Positions 34,266 to 42,915 of a stretch of 64,000 nucleotides of DNA are shown one piece after another (position 1 is the first letter of the stretch; each line of letters begins with the position of its first letter). The DNA is taken from positions 39,169 through 103,168 of the forward strand of contig JAFUZO010000028.1 of assembly GCA_017476575.1 (NCBI GenBank), given 5' to 3'. The notes under the pieces were generated by a model. It made no database searches and had not been told where the DNA came from. It saw only the letters and a program-made list of their open reading frames with translations. Made by a program: the position numbers and the translations under genes. Source of the stretch: Bacteroidales bacterium (GTDB taxonomy: Bacteria > Bacteroidota > Bacteroidia > Bacteroidales > UBA932).

Positions 34266-36473
34266 ATGGTACAGCGAGTGCTCAAACGCGACGGAAGACA
34301 CGTCGATTTCAACAATCAGAAGATTGTTGCCGCCATCCTCAAGGCGATGGATGTCACCACCGAGGGCGAAGATATCGTCCTGGCCGCCCAGATCGCACAT
34401 GCGATCTCCAAGATTGACCGGGAAGAGATGACCGTGGAGGAAATCCAGGACTGCGTGGAGATGGAACTGATGAAGAGCCCTCGCAAGGAAGTGGCCAAGG
34501 AGTACATCCGTTACCGCAACAAGCGCAATATCGCCCGCAAGGCCAAGACCAACGAGATTTTCGAGGACATCATCGATGCCCAGGCCAACGACATCACCCG
34601 CGAGAATGCGAACATGAATGCCGATACCCCGGCGGGCATGATGATGAAGTTCGCCTCCGAGGCGACGAAGACCTATGTGGACGAATGCCTGCTGTCCGAC
34701 GACGTGCGTGACGCCGTGGCCCGCAACTACATCCACATCCACGACAAGGACTACTATCCTACGAAGTCGTTGACCTGTATCCAGCACCCGCTTGACCTGA
34801 TCCTCGAACACGGCCTCAAGGCCGGTCACGGAGAGTCCCGCCCGGCCAAACGCATCGAGACGGCCTCGGTGCTCGCCTGCATCTCCATGGAGACGGTGCA
34901 GAACGAGATGCATGGCGGCCAGGCGATCCCGGCCTTCGACTTCTACCTTGCCCCGTTCGTGCGCAAGACCTTCGAAGAGGAGGTGGACCAGGTCTGTGAA
35001 TTCATGAACGTCGACTACAAGGACCTTAAAGGAGCAGCCATCGACGACTACATCAAGCGCGACCTCATCGGCCTCCAAGGCAAGGAGCGGGCCCTTCAGC
35101 ACGCCATCAACCAGACGGTCGGCCGGGTCCACCAGGCGATGGAGGCGTTCGTCCACAACATGAACACCATCCACTCCCGTGGCGGCAACCAGGTCGTCTT
35201 CTCCTCCATCAACTACGGCACCGACACTTCCGCCGAAGGCCGCTGCATCATCCGTGAGATTCTCAATACGACTTACGAGGGTGTGGGTAACGGCTCCACC
35301 GCTATCTTCCCGATCCAGATCTGGAAGAAGAAGCGCGGCGTCTCGTACCTCCCGGGAGACCGCAACTACGACCTTTACAAGTTCGCCTGTAAGGTGACCG
35401 CCCGGCGCTTCTTCCCGAATTTCCTCAATCTCGACGCCACCTTCAACCAGTCTCCGGAATGGAAGGAGGACGATCCCAAACGTTACATCCACGAGGTGGC
35501 GACCATGGGCTGCCGGACCCGCGTGTTCGAGAACCGCTTCGGCCCGAAGACTTCCATCGGCCGCGGCAACCTCTCCTTCACGACCATCAACATCGTGAAG
35601 CTGGCCATCGAATGCATGGGCATCGCCGAGAAGGATGCGCGCATCGCAAAGTTCTTCGAGCGGCTTGACTGGGCCCTCGAGATTGCCGCCAAGCAGCTCG
35701 ACGAGCGCTTCCAGTTCCAGAAGACGGCGCTCAAGAAGCAGTTCCCGCTCCTGATGAACGGTCTCTGGTTGGGCTCCGAGAAGCTCGATGACAACGATAC
35801 CATCGAGACCGTCATCAACCAGGGTACCCTCGGAATCGGTTTCATCGGACTGGCCGAGTGCTTGATCGCCCTTATCGGCAAGCATCACGGCGAGTCCGAG
35901 GAGGCACAGGAGCTCGGTATCCGGATCGTCACCTTCATGAAGGAGAAGATCAACGGCTTCTGCGAGAAATACCAGCATAACTATTCTGTCCTTGCCACCC
36001 CGGCGGAGGGGCTCTCCGGCAAGTTCACCAAGCGGGACAAGAAGACCTTCGGTATCCTTCCGGGCATCACCGACAAGGACTACTATACGAACTCCAACCA
36101 TGTTCCGGTGTACTACCATTGCACCCCGGAACACAAGGCGAAGGTCGAGGCTCCGTACCACCCGCTGACCGGCGGCGGCCACATCTTCTATGTCGAAATC
36201 GACGGCGATGCAACTCACAACCCCGAGGCCATCATGGGTATCGTGGACCTCATGGACAAGTACAACATCGGCTACGGATCCGTCAACCACAACCGCAACC
36301 GCTGCCTTGACTGCGGTTTCGAGAACGCCGACGAAGACCTGCACGAGTGCCCGCACTGCCACGGACACCACATCGATACCCTCCAGCGGATCACCGGCTA
36401 TCTGGTCGGCACGACCAACCGCTGGAACTCCGGCAAACTCGCCGAACTCCACGACCGCGTGGTCCACGAGTAA
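34266..36473 (+). CDS. nrdD: anaerobic ribonucleoside-triphosphate reductase
   Basis: This glycyl-radical enzyme reduces ribonucleotides to deoxyribonucleotides without oxygen. The 735-residue protein begins with an ATP cone (VQRVLKRDGRHVDFNNQKIVAAILKAM), which senses ATP/dATP, and has the barrel phrase FHSR-equivalent MNTIHSRGGNQVVFSSINYG. Near the end are two zinc pairs, Cys680/Cys683 and Cys695/Cys698, followed by the radical loop RITGYLVG with Gly at about residue 711. Length is normal. nrdG lies 56 nt downstream, past a hairpin. It indicates anaerobic growth. Confidence 0.96.
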   Translation: MVQRVLKRDGRHVDFNNQKIVAAILKAMDVTTEGEDIVLAAQIAHAISKIDREEMTVEEIQDCVEMELMKSPRKEVAKEYIRYRNKRNIARKAKTNEIFEDIIDAQANDITRENANMNADTPAGMMMKFASEATKTYVDECLLSDDVRDAVARNYIHIHDKDYYPTKSLTCIQHPLDLILEHGLKAGHGESRPAKRIETASVLACISMETVQNEMHGGQAIPAFDFYLAPFVRKTFEEEVDQVCEFMNVDYKDLKGAAIDDYIKRDLIGLQGKERALQHAINQTVGRVHQAMEAFVHNMNTIHSRGGNQVVFSSINYGTDTSAEGRCIIREILNTTYEGVGNGSTAIFPIQIWKKKRGVSYLPGDRNYDLYKFACKVTARRFFPNFLNLDATFNQSPEWKEDDPKRYIHEVATMGCRTRVFENRFGPKTSIGRGNLSFTTINIVKLAIECMGIAEKDARIAKFFERLDWALEIAAKQLDERFQFQKTALKKQFPLLMNGLWLGSEKLDDNDTIETVINQGTLGIGFIGLAECLIALIGKHHGESEEAQELGIRIVTFMKEKINGFCEKYQHNYSVLATPAEGLSGKFTKRDKKTFGILPGITDKDYYTNSNHVPVYYHCTPEHKAKVEAPYHPLTGGGHIFYVEIDGDATHNPEAIMGIVDLMDKYNIGYGSVNHNRNRCLDCGFENADEDLHECPHCHGHHIDTLQRITGYLVGTTNRWNSGKLAELHDRVVHE

Positions 36474-36497
36474 CAGACCTTCTATCTGAAGAACGTC

Positions 36498-36519
36498 ATG
36501 CCCGGTTTCGGCCGGGCAT
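36498..36519 (+). repeat. intercistronic GC hairpin between nrdD and nrdG
   Basis: ATGCCCGG, TTTCGG loop, CCGGGCAT: a perfect 8-bp stem with no T-run after it. It may protect or attenuate the nrdD message. The same arms occur at 60060-60085 after rpsC. Confidence 0.6.
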
Positions 36520-36529
36520 CTTGAGCCCG

Positions 36530-37033
36530 ATGCGAATCCGAGTCCTGAAAATATTGGAGCAGACCACGGCCGACGGGCCGGGGTTCCGCACATCCATCTA
36601 CTGCGCCGGGTGCGCACACCATTGCCCCGGGTGCCATAATCCCCAATCCTGGGACTTCCAGGCGGGGGAATGGCGGACCGTAGACGAACTCATGGACATC
36701 ATCAAGGCCGACACGATATCCAACGTGACCTTCTCCGGCGGCGACCCCTTCTACCAGGTCGACGCCTTCACCGAACTCGCCCGCCGCATCAAGGAGGAGA
36801 CCGGCAAGACCATCTGGTGCTGGACCGGCTTCACCCTGGAAGCCATTCAGGCCGACCCGCACCTGGCGCAACTCCTGCCCTGGCTCGACGTCCTGGTGGA
36901 CGGTCCGTTCCTCCTCGCCCGGCGCGACACTTCCCTCCGCTTCCGCGGCAGCGACAACCAGCGCATCATCTACCTCCACGGCGCCCCGCCTGACGACACT
37001 GCCCCCGGCACCATCGCCATCCGCTACCGCTGA
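36530..37033 (+). CDS. nrdG: anaerobic ribonucleoside-triphosphate reductase activating protein
   Basis: This radical SAM enzyme makes the glycyl radical on NrdD. The 167-residue protein has the cluster motif in CAGCAHHCPGCHN (CxxxCxxC) and NVTFSGGDPFYQ, the SAM-binding GGxP-like strand. The start at 36530 (MRIRVLKILE) begins 10 nt after an intergenic hairpin; the longer open frame overlaps nrdD and has no homology. Length is typical. It is the last gene before a convergent unit. Confidence 0.93.
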   Translation: MRIRVLKILEQTTADGPGFRTSIYCAGCAHHCPGCHNPQSWDFQAGEWRTVDELMDIIKADTISNVTFSGGDPFYQVDAFTELARRIKEETGKTIWCWTGFTLEAIQADPHLAQLLPWLDVLVDGPFLLARRDTSLRFRGSDNQRIIYLHGAPPDDTAPGTIAIRYR

Positions 37034-37080
37034 CCCGCTGGCGCGTAACCAGCAGAGTCTCTGCAGGACAAAAAATGAAG

Positions 37081-37171
37081 CTGACCGAAAGTAGATTCTT
37101 CGACAGGTGAACCTGCTTCAGAATGACATGAGGCTGTCATTCTGAACAAAGTGAAGAATCTTATGGGTCAG
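37081..37171. repeat. intergenic palindromic repeat between nrdG and a convergent gene
   Basis: Nested inverted arms run CTGACC, AGATTCTTC, CAGAATGACA, then TGTCATTCTG, GAAGAATCT, GGTCAG, with a 6-nt centre. The AGATTCTTC/CAGAATGACA pair is a palindromic repeat known to me from intergenic regions of many bacteria. Its position between convergent genes would let it end transcription from both sides. Confidence 0.65.
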
Positions 37172-37216
37172 TCTCATCTGTAAAATTGTTGATTGTCAGA
37201 TGAATACGTGCCAGGA

Positions 37217-38245
37217 TTACAATTTGATGAAAATTTTCCGGCGGTAGAGGGGAAGGGCGGCAAGATAGACGATGGCGACGCACAGGAGGGCGTACACCAG
37301 CGAGGTGAACTCCGTGCGTCCGGCGATGTCCATGAACCACCGGTGGAAGCCGGTCAGGTCCGAGACCCAGGCCACGATGTGGGCGATGATGTAACAGTAG
37401 ATGGCGTTGGTGCCGAAGGTCTTGAAGAAGCCGGTCTGCCGCCAGACCCGCCGGTCGTCGATGAGCCAGTCGAACAGGCCGAGCAGGAGCGTGGCGATGC
37501 CGCAAGTCGTCAGCGCGAAGGACGGCGACCAGACCTTCTTGTTGAGCGGCAGCCAGAGGGCGAGCACCACGCCGGCAGTGACCAGCAGCACACCGACACC
37601 GAGGATGACGCTGTCGTCCCGGCGGGCGAGGAGGCCTCCGACCAGGAAACCGATCAAGGTATGCGCAATGGATGGCAGGGTGGAAAGCAGCCCCTCCGGG
37701 TCGATGTTGTGGTCGTTGTAGATATGTCCGGCGCCGAACACGCCGATGTCCACCCGGGACAGGAGGTTGTCCGGTCCGTAGGCATAGCCGCTACCGAGAA
37801 AGAGGATGGCGGAATAGGCCCCGAGCAGGAGTGCGGCGATCCATGGCAGCCATTTGTGCTCTACGGTGCAGACCAGGACGGCGGTGATACCGAAGCAGAG
37901 GCCGAAGCGTTGCAGCACACCCGTGAAGCGGAGGGGACCGCCGCCCCTGACCAGAGTGCTGATATAGTTGAGGAGGAGTCCGATTCCGATGAGCAGGACG
38001 GTCCGACGCAACACTTTCCAGCCCGGTCGGAAGTTGGATTTCCGGAAGGACAGGTACATGGAGACGCCCATCACGAAGAGGAAGGTCGGAAAGATGCAGT
38101 CGGTCGGCGTCAAACCGTTCCAGGCGGCATGGCGCAATGGCGGGTACACGGCTTTCCACGTGCCCGGATTGTTCACGAGCACCATCAGCGCCATGGTCAG
38201 CCCCCGCAGTACATCGAGAGAGTCGATACGTCTGTTGGTAGTCAT
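37217..38245 (-). CDS. DUF5009/HGSNAT-like membrane acyltransferase
   Basis: This integral membrane protein of 342 residues has about 10 hydrophobic helices. It begins RRIDSLDVLRGLTMALMVLVNNPG and continues HAAWNGLTPTDCIFPTFLFVMGVSMYLSF, the signature of the bacterial relatives of heparan-alpha-glucosaminide N-acetyltransferase (DUF5009). Family members are thought to acylate sugars across the membrane; the substrate is not known here. The ATG at 38245 (MTTNRR) follows its -7 box by only 6 nt. It stands alone, convergent with nrdG. Confidence 0.85.
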   Translation of the reverse strand: MTTNRRIDSLDVLRGLTMALMVLVNNPGTWKAVYPPLRHAAWNGLTPTDCIFPTFLFVMGVSMYLSFRKSNFRPGWKVLRRTVLLIGIGLLLNYISTLVRGGGPLRFTGVLQRFGLCFGITAVLVCTVEHKWLPWIAALLLGAYSAILFLGSGYAYGPDNLLSRVDIGVFGAGHIYNDHNIDPEGLLSTLPSIAHTLIGFLVGGLLARRDDSVILGVGVLLVTAGVVLALWLPLNKKVWSPSFALTTCGIATLLLGLFDWLIDDRRVWRQTGFFKTFGTNAIYCYIIAHIVAWVSDLTGFHRWFMDIAGRTEFTSLVYALLCVAIVYLAALPLYRRKIFIKL

Positions 38246-38251
38246 ACGCCA

Positions 38252-38259
38252 CAAATATA
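38252..38259 (-). promoter_or_regulatory. -7 box of the DUF5009 gene
   Basis: TATATTTG on the minus strand ends 6 nt before the ATG, so the transcript is nearly leaderless. Confidence 0.5.
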
Positions 38260-38302
38260 GTCATTTTCCGCTTGTGTGCAACGGAATCCCCATTTGTTGG
38301 TA

Positions 38303-38345
38303 TTGAAAATCTGCCCGCCAGGCAGTAATTTTGCGCCCTGCGCAA
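38303..38345 (+). promoter_or_regulatory. feoAB promoter with hairpin at the start site
   Basis: TTG at 38303 and TAATTTTG at 38326-38333 are 20 nt apart. TTGCGC-CCT-GCGCAA (38331-38345) forms a perfect 6-bp dyad overlapping the -7 box, which could be an operator for an iron regulator. A known Fur box was not recognised. Confidence 0.55.
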
Positions 38346-38357
38346 AAAACAAAGGTT

Positions 38358-40736
38358 ATGAGATTGTCGGACCTGAAAACAGGAGAGAAGGCGGTCATCG
38401 TAAGGGTCAACGGACATGGAAGTTTCCGCAAGCGACTGATCGAGATGGGGTTCATCCAGGGTAAGGAGGTGCACGTCGTGCTCAACGCTCCCCTGAAGGA
38501 CCCGATCGAGTATGAGATTATCGGCTACAAGGTCTCCCTCCGCCGGGAAGAGGCCGCCCGCATCGAAGTGGTGGGTGAGGAGGAAGCCCGGGAAGCACTC
38601 CGCACCGACGAGCACCTGCAGGGACTTCCCGCCGACATGGAGGAACAGGCGCAGTTGGAAGCAGCCCTTTCCCATGTCGCCGAGGAGCGGCACCACAACA
38701 TCCGGGTCGCCTTGGTGGGCAACCCCAACTGCGGCAAGACCTCGCTCTTCAACATTGCCTCGGGCAGCCATGAGCATGTCGGCAACTATTCCGGCGTCAC
38801 CGTGGATGCCAAGGAGGGCCGTTTCGAGCACAAAGGCTACAAGATCACCCTCGTGGACCTGCCGGGTACCTATTCGCTGTCGGCTTACAGTCCTGAGGAG
38901 CTGTACGTGCGCAAGAACCTCATCGATGCCCTGCCCGACGTCATCATCAACGTCGTGGACGCTTCCAACATCGAGCGCAACCTCTACCTGACCACCCAGA
39001 TCATCGACATGAACCTCCGCACGGTCATGGCGCTGAACATGTATGACGAACTCCAGGCCAAGGGTGACAAGCTGGACACGAAGCAGCTCGGCCACCTGCT
39101 GGGCATCCCGGTCTGCCCGACGGTCAGCCGTGACGGCCGGGGCATCCCGGAACTGTTCGACACCGTGATCCGGGTCTATGAGAACGGCGACCCGAAACTC
39201 TCCCGCCATATCCACATCAACCACGGTGCGGAACTGGAGAAAAGCATCGACCGGATCAAGGACCTGATTGCGGAGGACAAGGAAATCCGGAGCAGGTATT
39301 CCACCCGCTATCTGGCCATCAAATACCTGGAGACGGACCGGGACGTCGAATCCATCGTCGAGAAGTTGCCAAACCGCAACGCCGTCATCGCGGCTCGCGA
39401 GGAGGAATCCGCCCGCATCGATTCCCTCCTCCACACCTCTCCGGAATCGGCCATCGTCGATGCCAAGTACGCCTTCATCCAGGGTGCCCTGGCCGAGACC
39501 TATGAACGCTACCAGGAGGAGCGGCCCCGGCGCACCCTCACCGACCGGATCGACGCCGTGGTCACCCATCGCTGGCTCGCCTTCCCGATCTTCATCGTGC
39601 TGCTCTGGCTTGTCTTCTGGGCGACCTTCACCCTCGGGCAGTACCCGATGGACTGGATCGACTCTCTCGTTGCCCGCTTCGGCGACTTTGTCGGCACCTT
39701 CATGAAGGACGGCTGGCTGAAGGACCTCGTCGTGGACGGAGCCATCGCCGGGGTCGGCAGCGTGCTGGTGTTCCTGCCGAACATCCTGATCCTGTACTTC
39801 TTCATCTCCATCATGGAGGACAGCGGCTACATGGCCCGGGCGGCGTTCATCGTGGACAAGCTCATGCACCGGATCGGCCTGCACGGCAAGTCGTTCATCC
39901 CGATGGTCATGGGCTTCGGCTGCAATGTGCCGGCCATCATGGCGACCCGCTCCATCGAGAGCCGGAAGTCGCGCCTGGTGACCATCGCCATCATCCCGTT
40001 CATGTCTTGCGCGGGGCGGCTGCCGATTTTCGTGCTCTTTGCGGGAGCCTTCTTCCCGCACAATGCAGCGACGGCACTGCTGGGCATCTATCTGCTGGGT
40101 GTCCTCCTGGCCATCCTCTCGGCTCTTGTCCTGTCGAAGTTCGTCAAGGACGACGACCTCCCGTTCGTCATGGAACTGCCTCCGTACCGTGTTCCGACCG
40201 GCAAGGCCATCTGGCGCCATACCTGGGAGAAAGGACGGCAGTATCTGGAGAAGATGGCCACGACCATCCTCCTGTTCTCCATCGCCATCTGGTTCCTCGG
40301 CTACTTCCCGCGCCACGAAGGGGCGACGACCGCCTACCAGCAGGAGCATTCGTTCATCGGGACGGTCGGCAAGGCCGTCGAACCGGCCTTGGCCCCGCTC
40401 GGATTCAACTGGAAGATGGATGTAGGCCTGCTCGCGGGAATCGGTGCCAAGGAACTGGTCATCTCGACCCTCGGGGTGACCTATGCCCAGGACGGCGAGG
40501 AATACGCCGAGGGCGACGACACCCAGCTCCAGGCCGCCCTCAAGGCGACCATCCCGACGGCTGCAGCCCTCGCCTACATGGTCTTTGTGCTGCTGTATTT
40601 CCCCTGTATTGCCACCTTCGTGGCCATCAAGAACGAGACAGGGAAATGGCGCTGGGCCATCCTCGTCTGCCTCTACACAATGCTGGTCGCCTGGGTGATG
40701 GCCTTCATGGCTTACCGGACCGCCCTGCTTCTTTAG
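38358..40736 (+). CDS. feoB: FeoA-FeoB fusion, ferrous iron transporter
   Basis: This inner-membrane Fe(II) transporter of 792 residues fuses an N-terminal FeoA SH3-like domain (MRLSDLKTGEKAVIVRV, 1-75) to FeoB. The G-protein domain has GNPNCGKTS (G1, about 120), SGVTVDAKEG, DLPGTYSLS (G3) and MYDELQAKGD in the G4 position, where NxxD is usual. The gate regions LPIFVLFAGAFF and LVISTLGV follow within about ten membrane helices. The FeoA-FeoB fusion is normal in Bacteroidetes. The ATG at 38358 is chosen; the earlier in-frame start lies inside the -7 region. It fits an anaerobic life with nrdDG nearby. Confidence 0.95.
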   Translation: MRLSDLKTGEKAVIVRVNGHGSFRKRLIEMGFIQGKEVHVVLNAPLKDPIEYEIIGYKVSLRREEAARIEVVGEEEAREALRTDEHLQGLPADMEEQAQLEAALSHVAEERHHNIRVALVGNPNCGKTSLFNIASGSHEHVGNYSGVTVDAKEGRFEHKGYKITLVDLPGTYSLSAYSPEELYVRKNLIDALPDVIINVVDASNIERNLYLTTQIIDMNLRTVMALNMYDELQAKGDKLDTKQLGHLLGIPVCPTVSRDGRGIPELFDTVIRVYENGDPKLSRHIHINHGAELEKSIDRIKDLIAEDKEIRSRYSTRYLAIKYLETDRDVESIVEKLPNRNAVIAAREEESARIDSLLHTSPESAIVDAKYAFIQGALAETYERYQEERPRRTLTDRIDAVVTHRWLAFPIFIVLLWLVFWATFTLGQYPMDWIDSLVARFGDFVGTFMKDGWLKDLVVDGAIAGVGSVLVFLPNILILYFFISIMEDSGYMARAAFIVDKLMHRIGLHGKSFIPMVMGFGCNVPAIMATRSIESRKSRLVTIAIIPFMSCAGRLPIFVLFAGAFFPHNAATALLGIYLLGVLLAILSALVLSKFVKDDDLPFVMELPPYRVPTGKAIWRHTWEKGRQYLEKMATTILLFSIAIWFLGYFPRHEGATTAYQQEHSFIGTVGKAVEPALAPLGFNWKMDVGLLAGIGAKELVISTLGVTYAQDGEEYAEGDDTQLQAALKATIPTAAALAYMVFVLLYFPCIATFVAIKNETGKWRWAILVCLYTMLVAWVMAFMAYRTALLL

Positions 40737-40739
40737 AGC

Positions 40740-40795
40740 CTGTTCTGAAATGATTCAACATCTCATAAATAAAAATGTCCATCATTCCAGAACAG
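40740..40795. repeat. long inverted repeat between convergent feoB and apt
   Basis: CTGTTCTGAAATGAT at 40740-40754 pairs with ATCATTCCAGAACAG at 40781-40795 with one mismatch, and ACAT/ATGT pair inside. It fills the gap between the two stop codons. It may be a bidirectional terminator or a small mobile palindrome. Confidence 0.6.
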
Positions 40796-40799
40796 CTTC

Positions 40800-41381
40800 T
40801 TAGCCTTCGCGCTCCACGACGTGGATCAGGGACTTCACGGGTGCAAGGTCCGTCAGCCGGGACCGGCCCTTCAGGTCATCGATTTCGACCAGGAAGACGA
40901 AGTCGGTGACTTTCAACTGATATTCCTTTCCGTCGATGACGAGCCTCTCCCGGTTCAGGCTTTCTACGATGCCGCGGGAGGTGCCGCCAGTGGCGAGGAT
41001 GTCGTCGAAGAACGTAACCGGGATGGTCTCTCCATCCGGCTTCCCGGCGGCGAGGTCCGACCGGCGGTAGAAGACCTGGTCGATGCCGTATTCTTTGGTG
41101 ATGTCCACGGTGACGAGGTCGCCTTCCGTAAAGGGGAGTTTACCTTTCTTCCGCACGGGAATGACGTTGACGGTCTTCCCGTCCGTCGCCAGCATCGGGG
41201 CTGCGAAGAGGAAGCCGCGCGCTTCGGGAGCAGCGATGTTCGGAGAGGCGCAAAGGGCGCTGAGGTCGTCGATGAGGTCCTTGAAGACAGCCTTGTCTTG
41301 CAGCAGGGGGATGATGTCGACAAAATTGACTCCCTCGATGGGGAAGTCGCGGTAGAATTTGAGATGTTCGCTGTAGTTCAT
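40800..41381 (-). CDS. apt: adenine phosphoribosyltransferase
   Basis: Apt makes AMP from adenine and PRPP. The 193-residue protein has DFPIEGVNFVDIIPLL, IAAPEARGFLFAAPML, VRKKGKLPFTEGDLVTVDI and the PRPP motif IPVTFFDDILATGGTSRGI. The C-terminal 25 residues are longer than in E. coli. It is the third gene of an operon; its ATG overlaps the stop of the LuxR-type regulator (ATGA). Confidence 0.9.
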   Translation of the reverse strand: MNYSEHLKFYRDFPIEGVNFVDIIPLLQDKAVFKDLIDDLSALCASPNIAAPEARGFLFAAPMLATDGKTVNVIPVRKKGKLPFTEGDLVTVDITKEYGIDQVFYRRSDLAAGKPDGETIPVTFFDDILATGGTSRGIVESLNRERLVIDGKEYQLKVTDFVFLVEIDDLKGRSRLTDLAPVKSLIHVVEREG

Positions 41382-41953
41382 GATTCGACGGAATTCATGT
41401 CGATGAGGTTGTTCAGGATGGCGTACACGGTAAGGCCGGCGACCGTCTTGATCCCGGTCTTGCGGGTGATGTTCTTGCGGTGGGTGATGACCGTGTAGAT
41501 GGAAATGTTATACAGGTCGGCAATCTCCTTGTTGAGCATGCCCTTGGCAACGCAGATGAGAATCTCCTTCTCGCGGAGGGACAGTTCCTCGCCGTCGGGC
41601 CGGCCCGGTTCCGTCCGGCTCTCCAGCGCCGCACGGACCTTGCGGATGACCGTCGTGGGGGCGTCATAAAGGCCGATGACCCCGTCGTATTGCTTGAGGG
41701 TGTCCTCATCCCACCAGAGGGTGGCGAGGGCCAGGACAGCGGTGTCGGGCAGGACGGCCTTGACATTGGCGCGGACGGCGGGTTCGAGGGCCGACGGGTC
41801 CACGATGACCACGTCCGGATCTATGTTCTTGAGGCCCCCGGACAGGTCGGACACGGTACCGCAGACCTCGAATTCGCCGAGGTCCTCGAAAATCTGTTCC
41901 AGGCCTCGTGCGAGGATGGTGGACGGAACGACCAACAGGATGTGCTTACTCAT
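41378..41953 (-). CDS. LuxR-family response regulator-like protein
   Basis: The 191-residue protein has an N-terminal receiver-like fold (HILLVVPSTILARGLEQIFEDLGEFEVCGTV, VVIVDPSAL) whose phosphorylation Asp lies in VIVDPS, and a C-terminal GerE helix-turn-helix (LSLREKEILICVAKGMLNKEIADLYNISIYTVITHRKNI). Only parts of the receiver active site are kept, so phosphorylation is uncertain. It starts inside the hemerythrin gene's end (8-nt overlap). In Bacteroidales such regulators commonly pair with hemerythrins; sensing of oxygen or NO is a plausible but unproven role. Confidence 0.85.
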   Translation of the reverse strand: MSKHILLVVPSTILARGLEQIFEDLGEFEVCGTVSDLSGGLKNIDPDVVIVDPSALEPAVRANVKAVLPDTAVLALATLWWDEDTLKQYDGVIGLYDAPTTVIRKVRAALESRTEPGRPDGEELSLREKEILICVAKGMLNKEIADLYNISIYTVITHRKNITRKTGIKTVAGLTVYAILNNLIDMNSVES

Positions 41954-42635
41954 CGGCTTCAAGGTGTTTGACGATCGGCGAGAGGATCTGGTCCTCGATG
42001 AAGGTGTGCTTCTCGAGGTCTTTCTCGAACGTAAAGATATAGAAGAGGGCCCGGTAGATGCCCTTCTGGTCGCATTGGGGCGGCATATACTTCATGACCA
42101 GGTTCTTCAAGTCCGCCAGCTTCTCCTCCATGTTGCTGTGGTCCTCTCCGTGTCCGTCCGGACCGTCGTGGGCGGTGGTATGCCCGAGCACGGCCTCTGC
42201 GAGGGGGAAGACCGCCTTCTCCTCGTATTCGAAGTGCTTGGCGAGCTCGTCCTTGTAGTCTGAGAAGAACTTCCAGATGATGCGCTTGTGGCTGTCCCCG
42301 CACGGCTGGATCATGTCCTCGAGGGCGGAGGCCAGGTCTTTCAGCGCCGCGTCCATGTAGTAGGCATGGGACTGATGGAGGTAGCGTACGATGTCGTGGA
42401 GGTCCGCTTTCTCCAGGACGTCCGCTGTCGGGCGGTAGCCGTCGATGACGTAGACGTTGCAGATAAGAAGGAAGGTGTCCACGTCGACCCCGTGGCGTCG
42501 GCAGGTTTCGGCGACGGTCTCCTCCCCGAACCGGATCGGGATGCCCATGCGGGTGAGCACGCCGAGCAGGTCGAAATCGAGGTTCACGAGGTCCGCCGTC
42601 TTCATCGAGGCGGAAGGCAGATGTCTTTCTGTCAT
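41946..42635 (-). CDS. hemerythrin-domain protein
   Basis: The 229-residue protein has an N-terminal segment (ADLVNLDFDLLGVLTRMGIPIRFGEETVAETCRRHGVDV) like the short domain of iron-sulfur repair proteins (RIC/YtfE), then a four-helix hemerythrin: HQSHAYYMD, KHFEYEEKAVFPLAE, GEDHSNMEEKL and LEKHTFIEDQILSPIV supply His and Glu ligands for a di-iron site. It may bind oxygen or handle NO and oxidative damage. The start at 42635 follows its promoter by 20 nt. It heads the operon with the regulator and apt. Confidence 0.88.
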   Translation of the reverse strand: MTERHLPSASMKTADLVNLDFDLLGVLTRMGIPIRFGEETVAETCRRHGVDVDTFLLICNVYVIDGYRPTADVLEKADLHDIVRYLHQSHAYYMDAALKDLASALEDMIQPCGDSHKRIIWKFFSDYKDELAKHFEYEEKAVFPLAEAVLGHTTAHDGPDGHGEDHSNMEEKLADLKNLVMKYMPPQCDQKGIYRALFYIFTFEKDLEKHTFIEDQILSPIVKHLEADE

Positions 42636-42655
42636 ACGTTTCAAAGTTAACAGTA

Positions 42656-42663
42656 CAAATATA
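42656..42663 (-). promoter_or_regulatory. -7 box of the hemerythrin operon
   Basis: TATATTTG on the minus strand, 20 nt before the ATG. It directly follows the T-run of a terminator belonging to a candidate small RNA. Confidence 0.55.
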
Positions 42664-42665
42664 GT

Positions 42666-42710
42666 AAAAAAAATCCGGACCCTCCTGCCTTTCACAAGGT
42701 TGGAGGGCCC
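42666..42710 (-). terminator. terminator of the candidate small RNA
   Basis: A GC stem of 8 of 9 pairs with an inner 4-bp stem, then eight T on the minus strand. Confidence 0.7.
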
Positions 42711-42766
42711 ACAACAATAAAAGGATCTAAAACTCTTTAACTATATGGCTTTTTATCTTGATCTTC
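42666..42766 (-). ncRNA. candidate small RNA, about 100 nt, with own promoter and terminator
   Basis: On the minus strand TACCTTTG at 42779-42772 is a good -7 box. From about 42766 there is no ORF with ATG. The stretch ends in a terminator at 42710-42666: GGGCCCTCC pairs with GGAGGGTCC except for one mismatch, with an inner CCTT/AAGG stem, followed by GGA and eight T. This is a complete transcription unit of about 100 nt upstream of the hemerythrin gene. It could instead be an attenuated leader of that operon. Confidence 0.5.
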
Positions 42767-42771
42767 GAGGG

Positions 42772-42779
42772 CAAAGGTA
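42772..42779 (-). promoter_or_regulatory. -7 box of the candidate small RNA
   Basis: TACCTTTG on the minus strand with no protein gene between it and the terminator at 42666-42710. Confidence 0.5.
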
Positions 42780-42915
42780 CGGGGTTTGCTCCGGGGCGGC
42801 AATCCCAAGTTGTAGGTATTCACTTGGGCAGGCCTGCCAAAAAATGGGGATTGTCGAGGTTGGCATTTTTTTTGCAGGAAAGGTGTCCTTGGTTTTATCT
42901 TAAAATGAAAACAAG

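Noticed and set aside
34104..36617. Antisense frame of 837 codons opposite nrdD
   Set aside because: Shadow of a highly biased coding strand; nrdD is certain, and the antisense product is only Val/Asp/Gly-rich filler.
42744..42900. Short plus-strand frame across the small-RNA promoter
   Set aside because: It crosses a promoter, has no start context or homology, and its composition is not codon-like.
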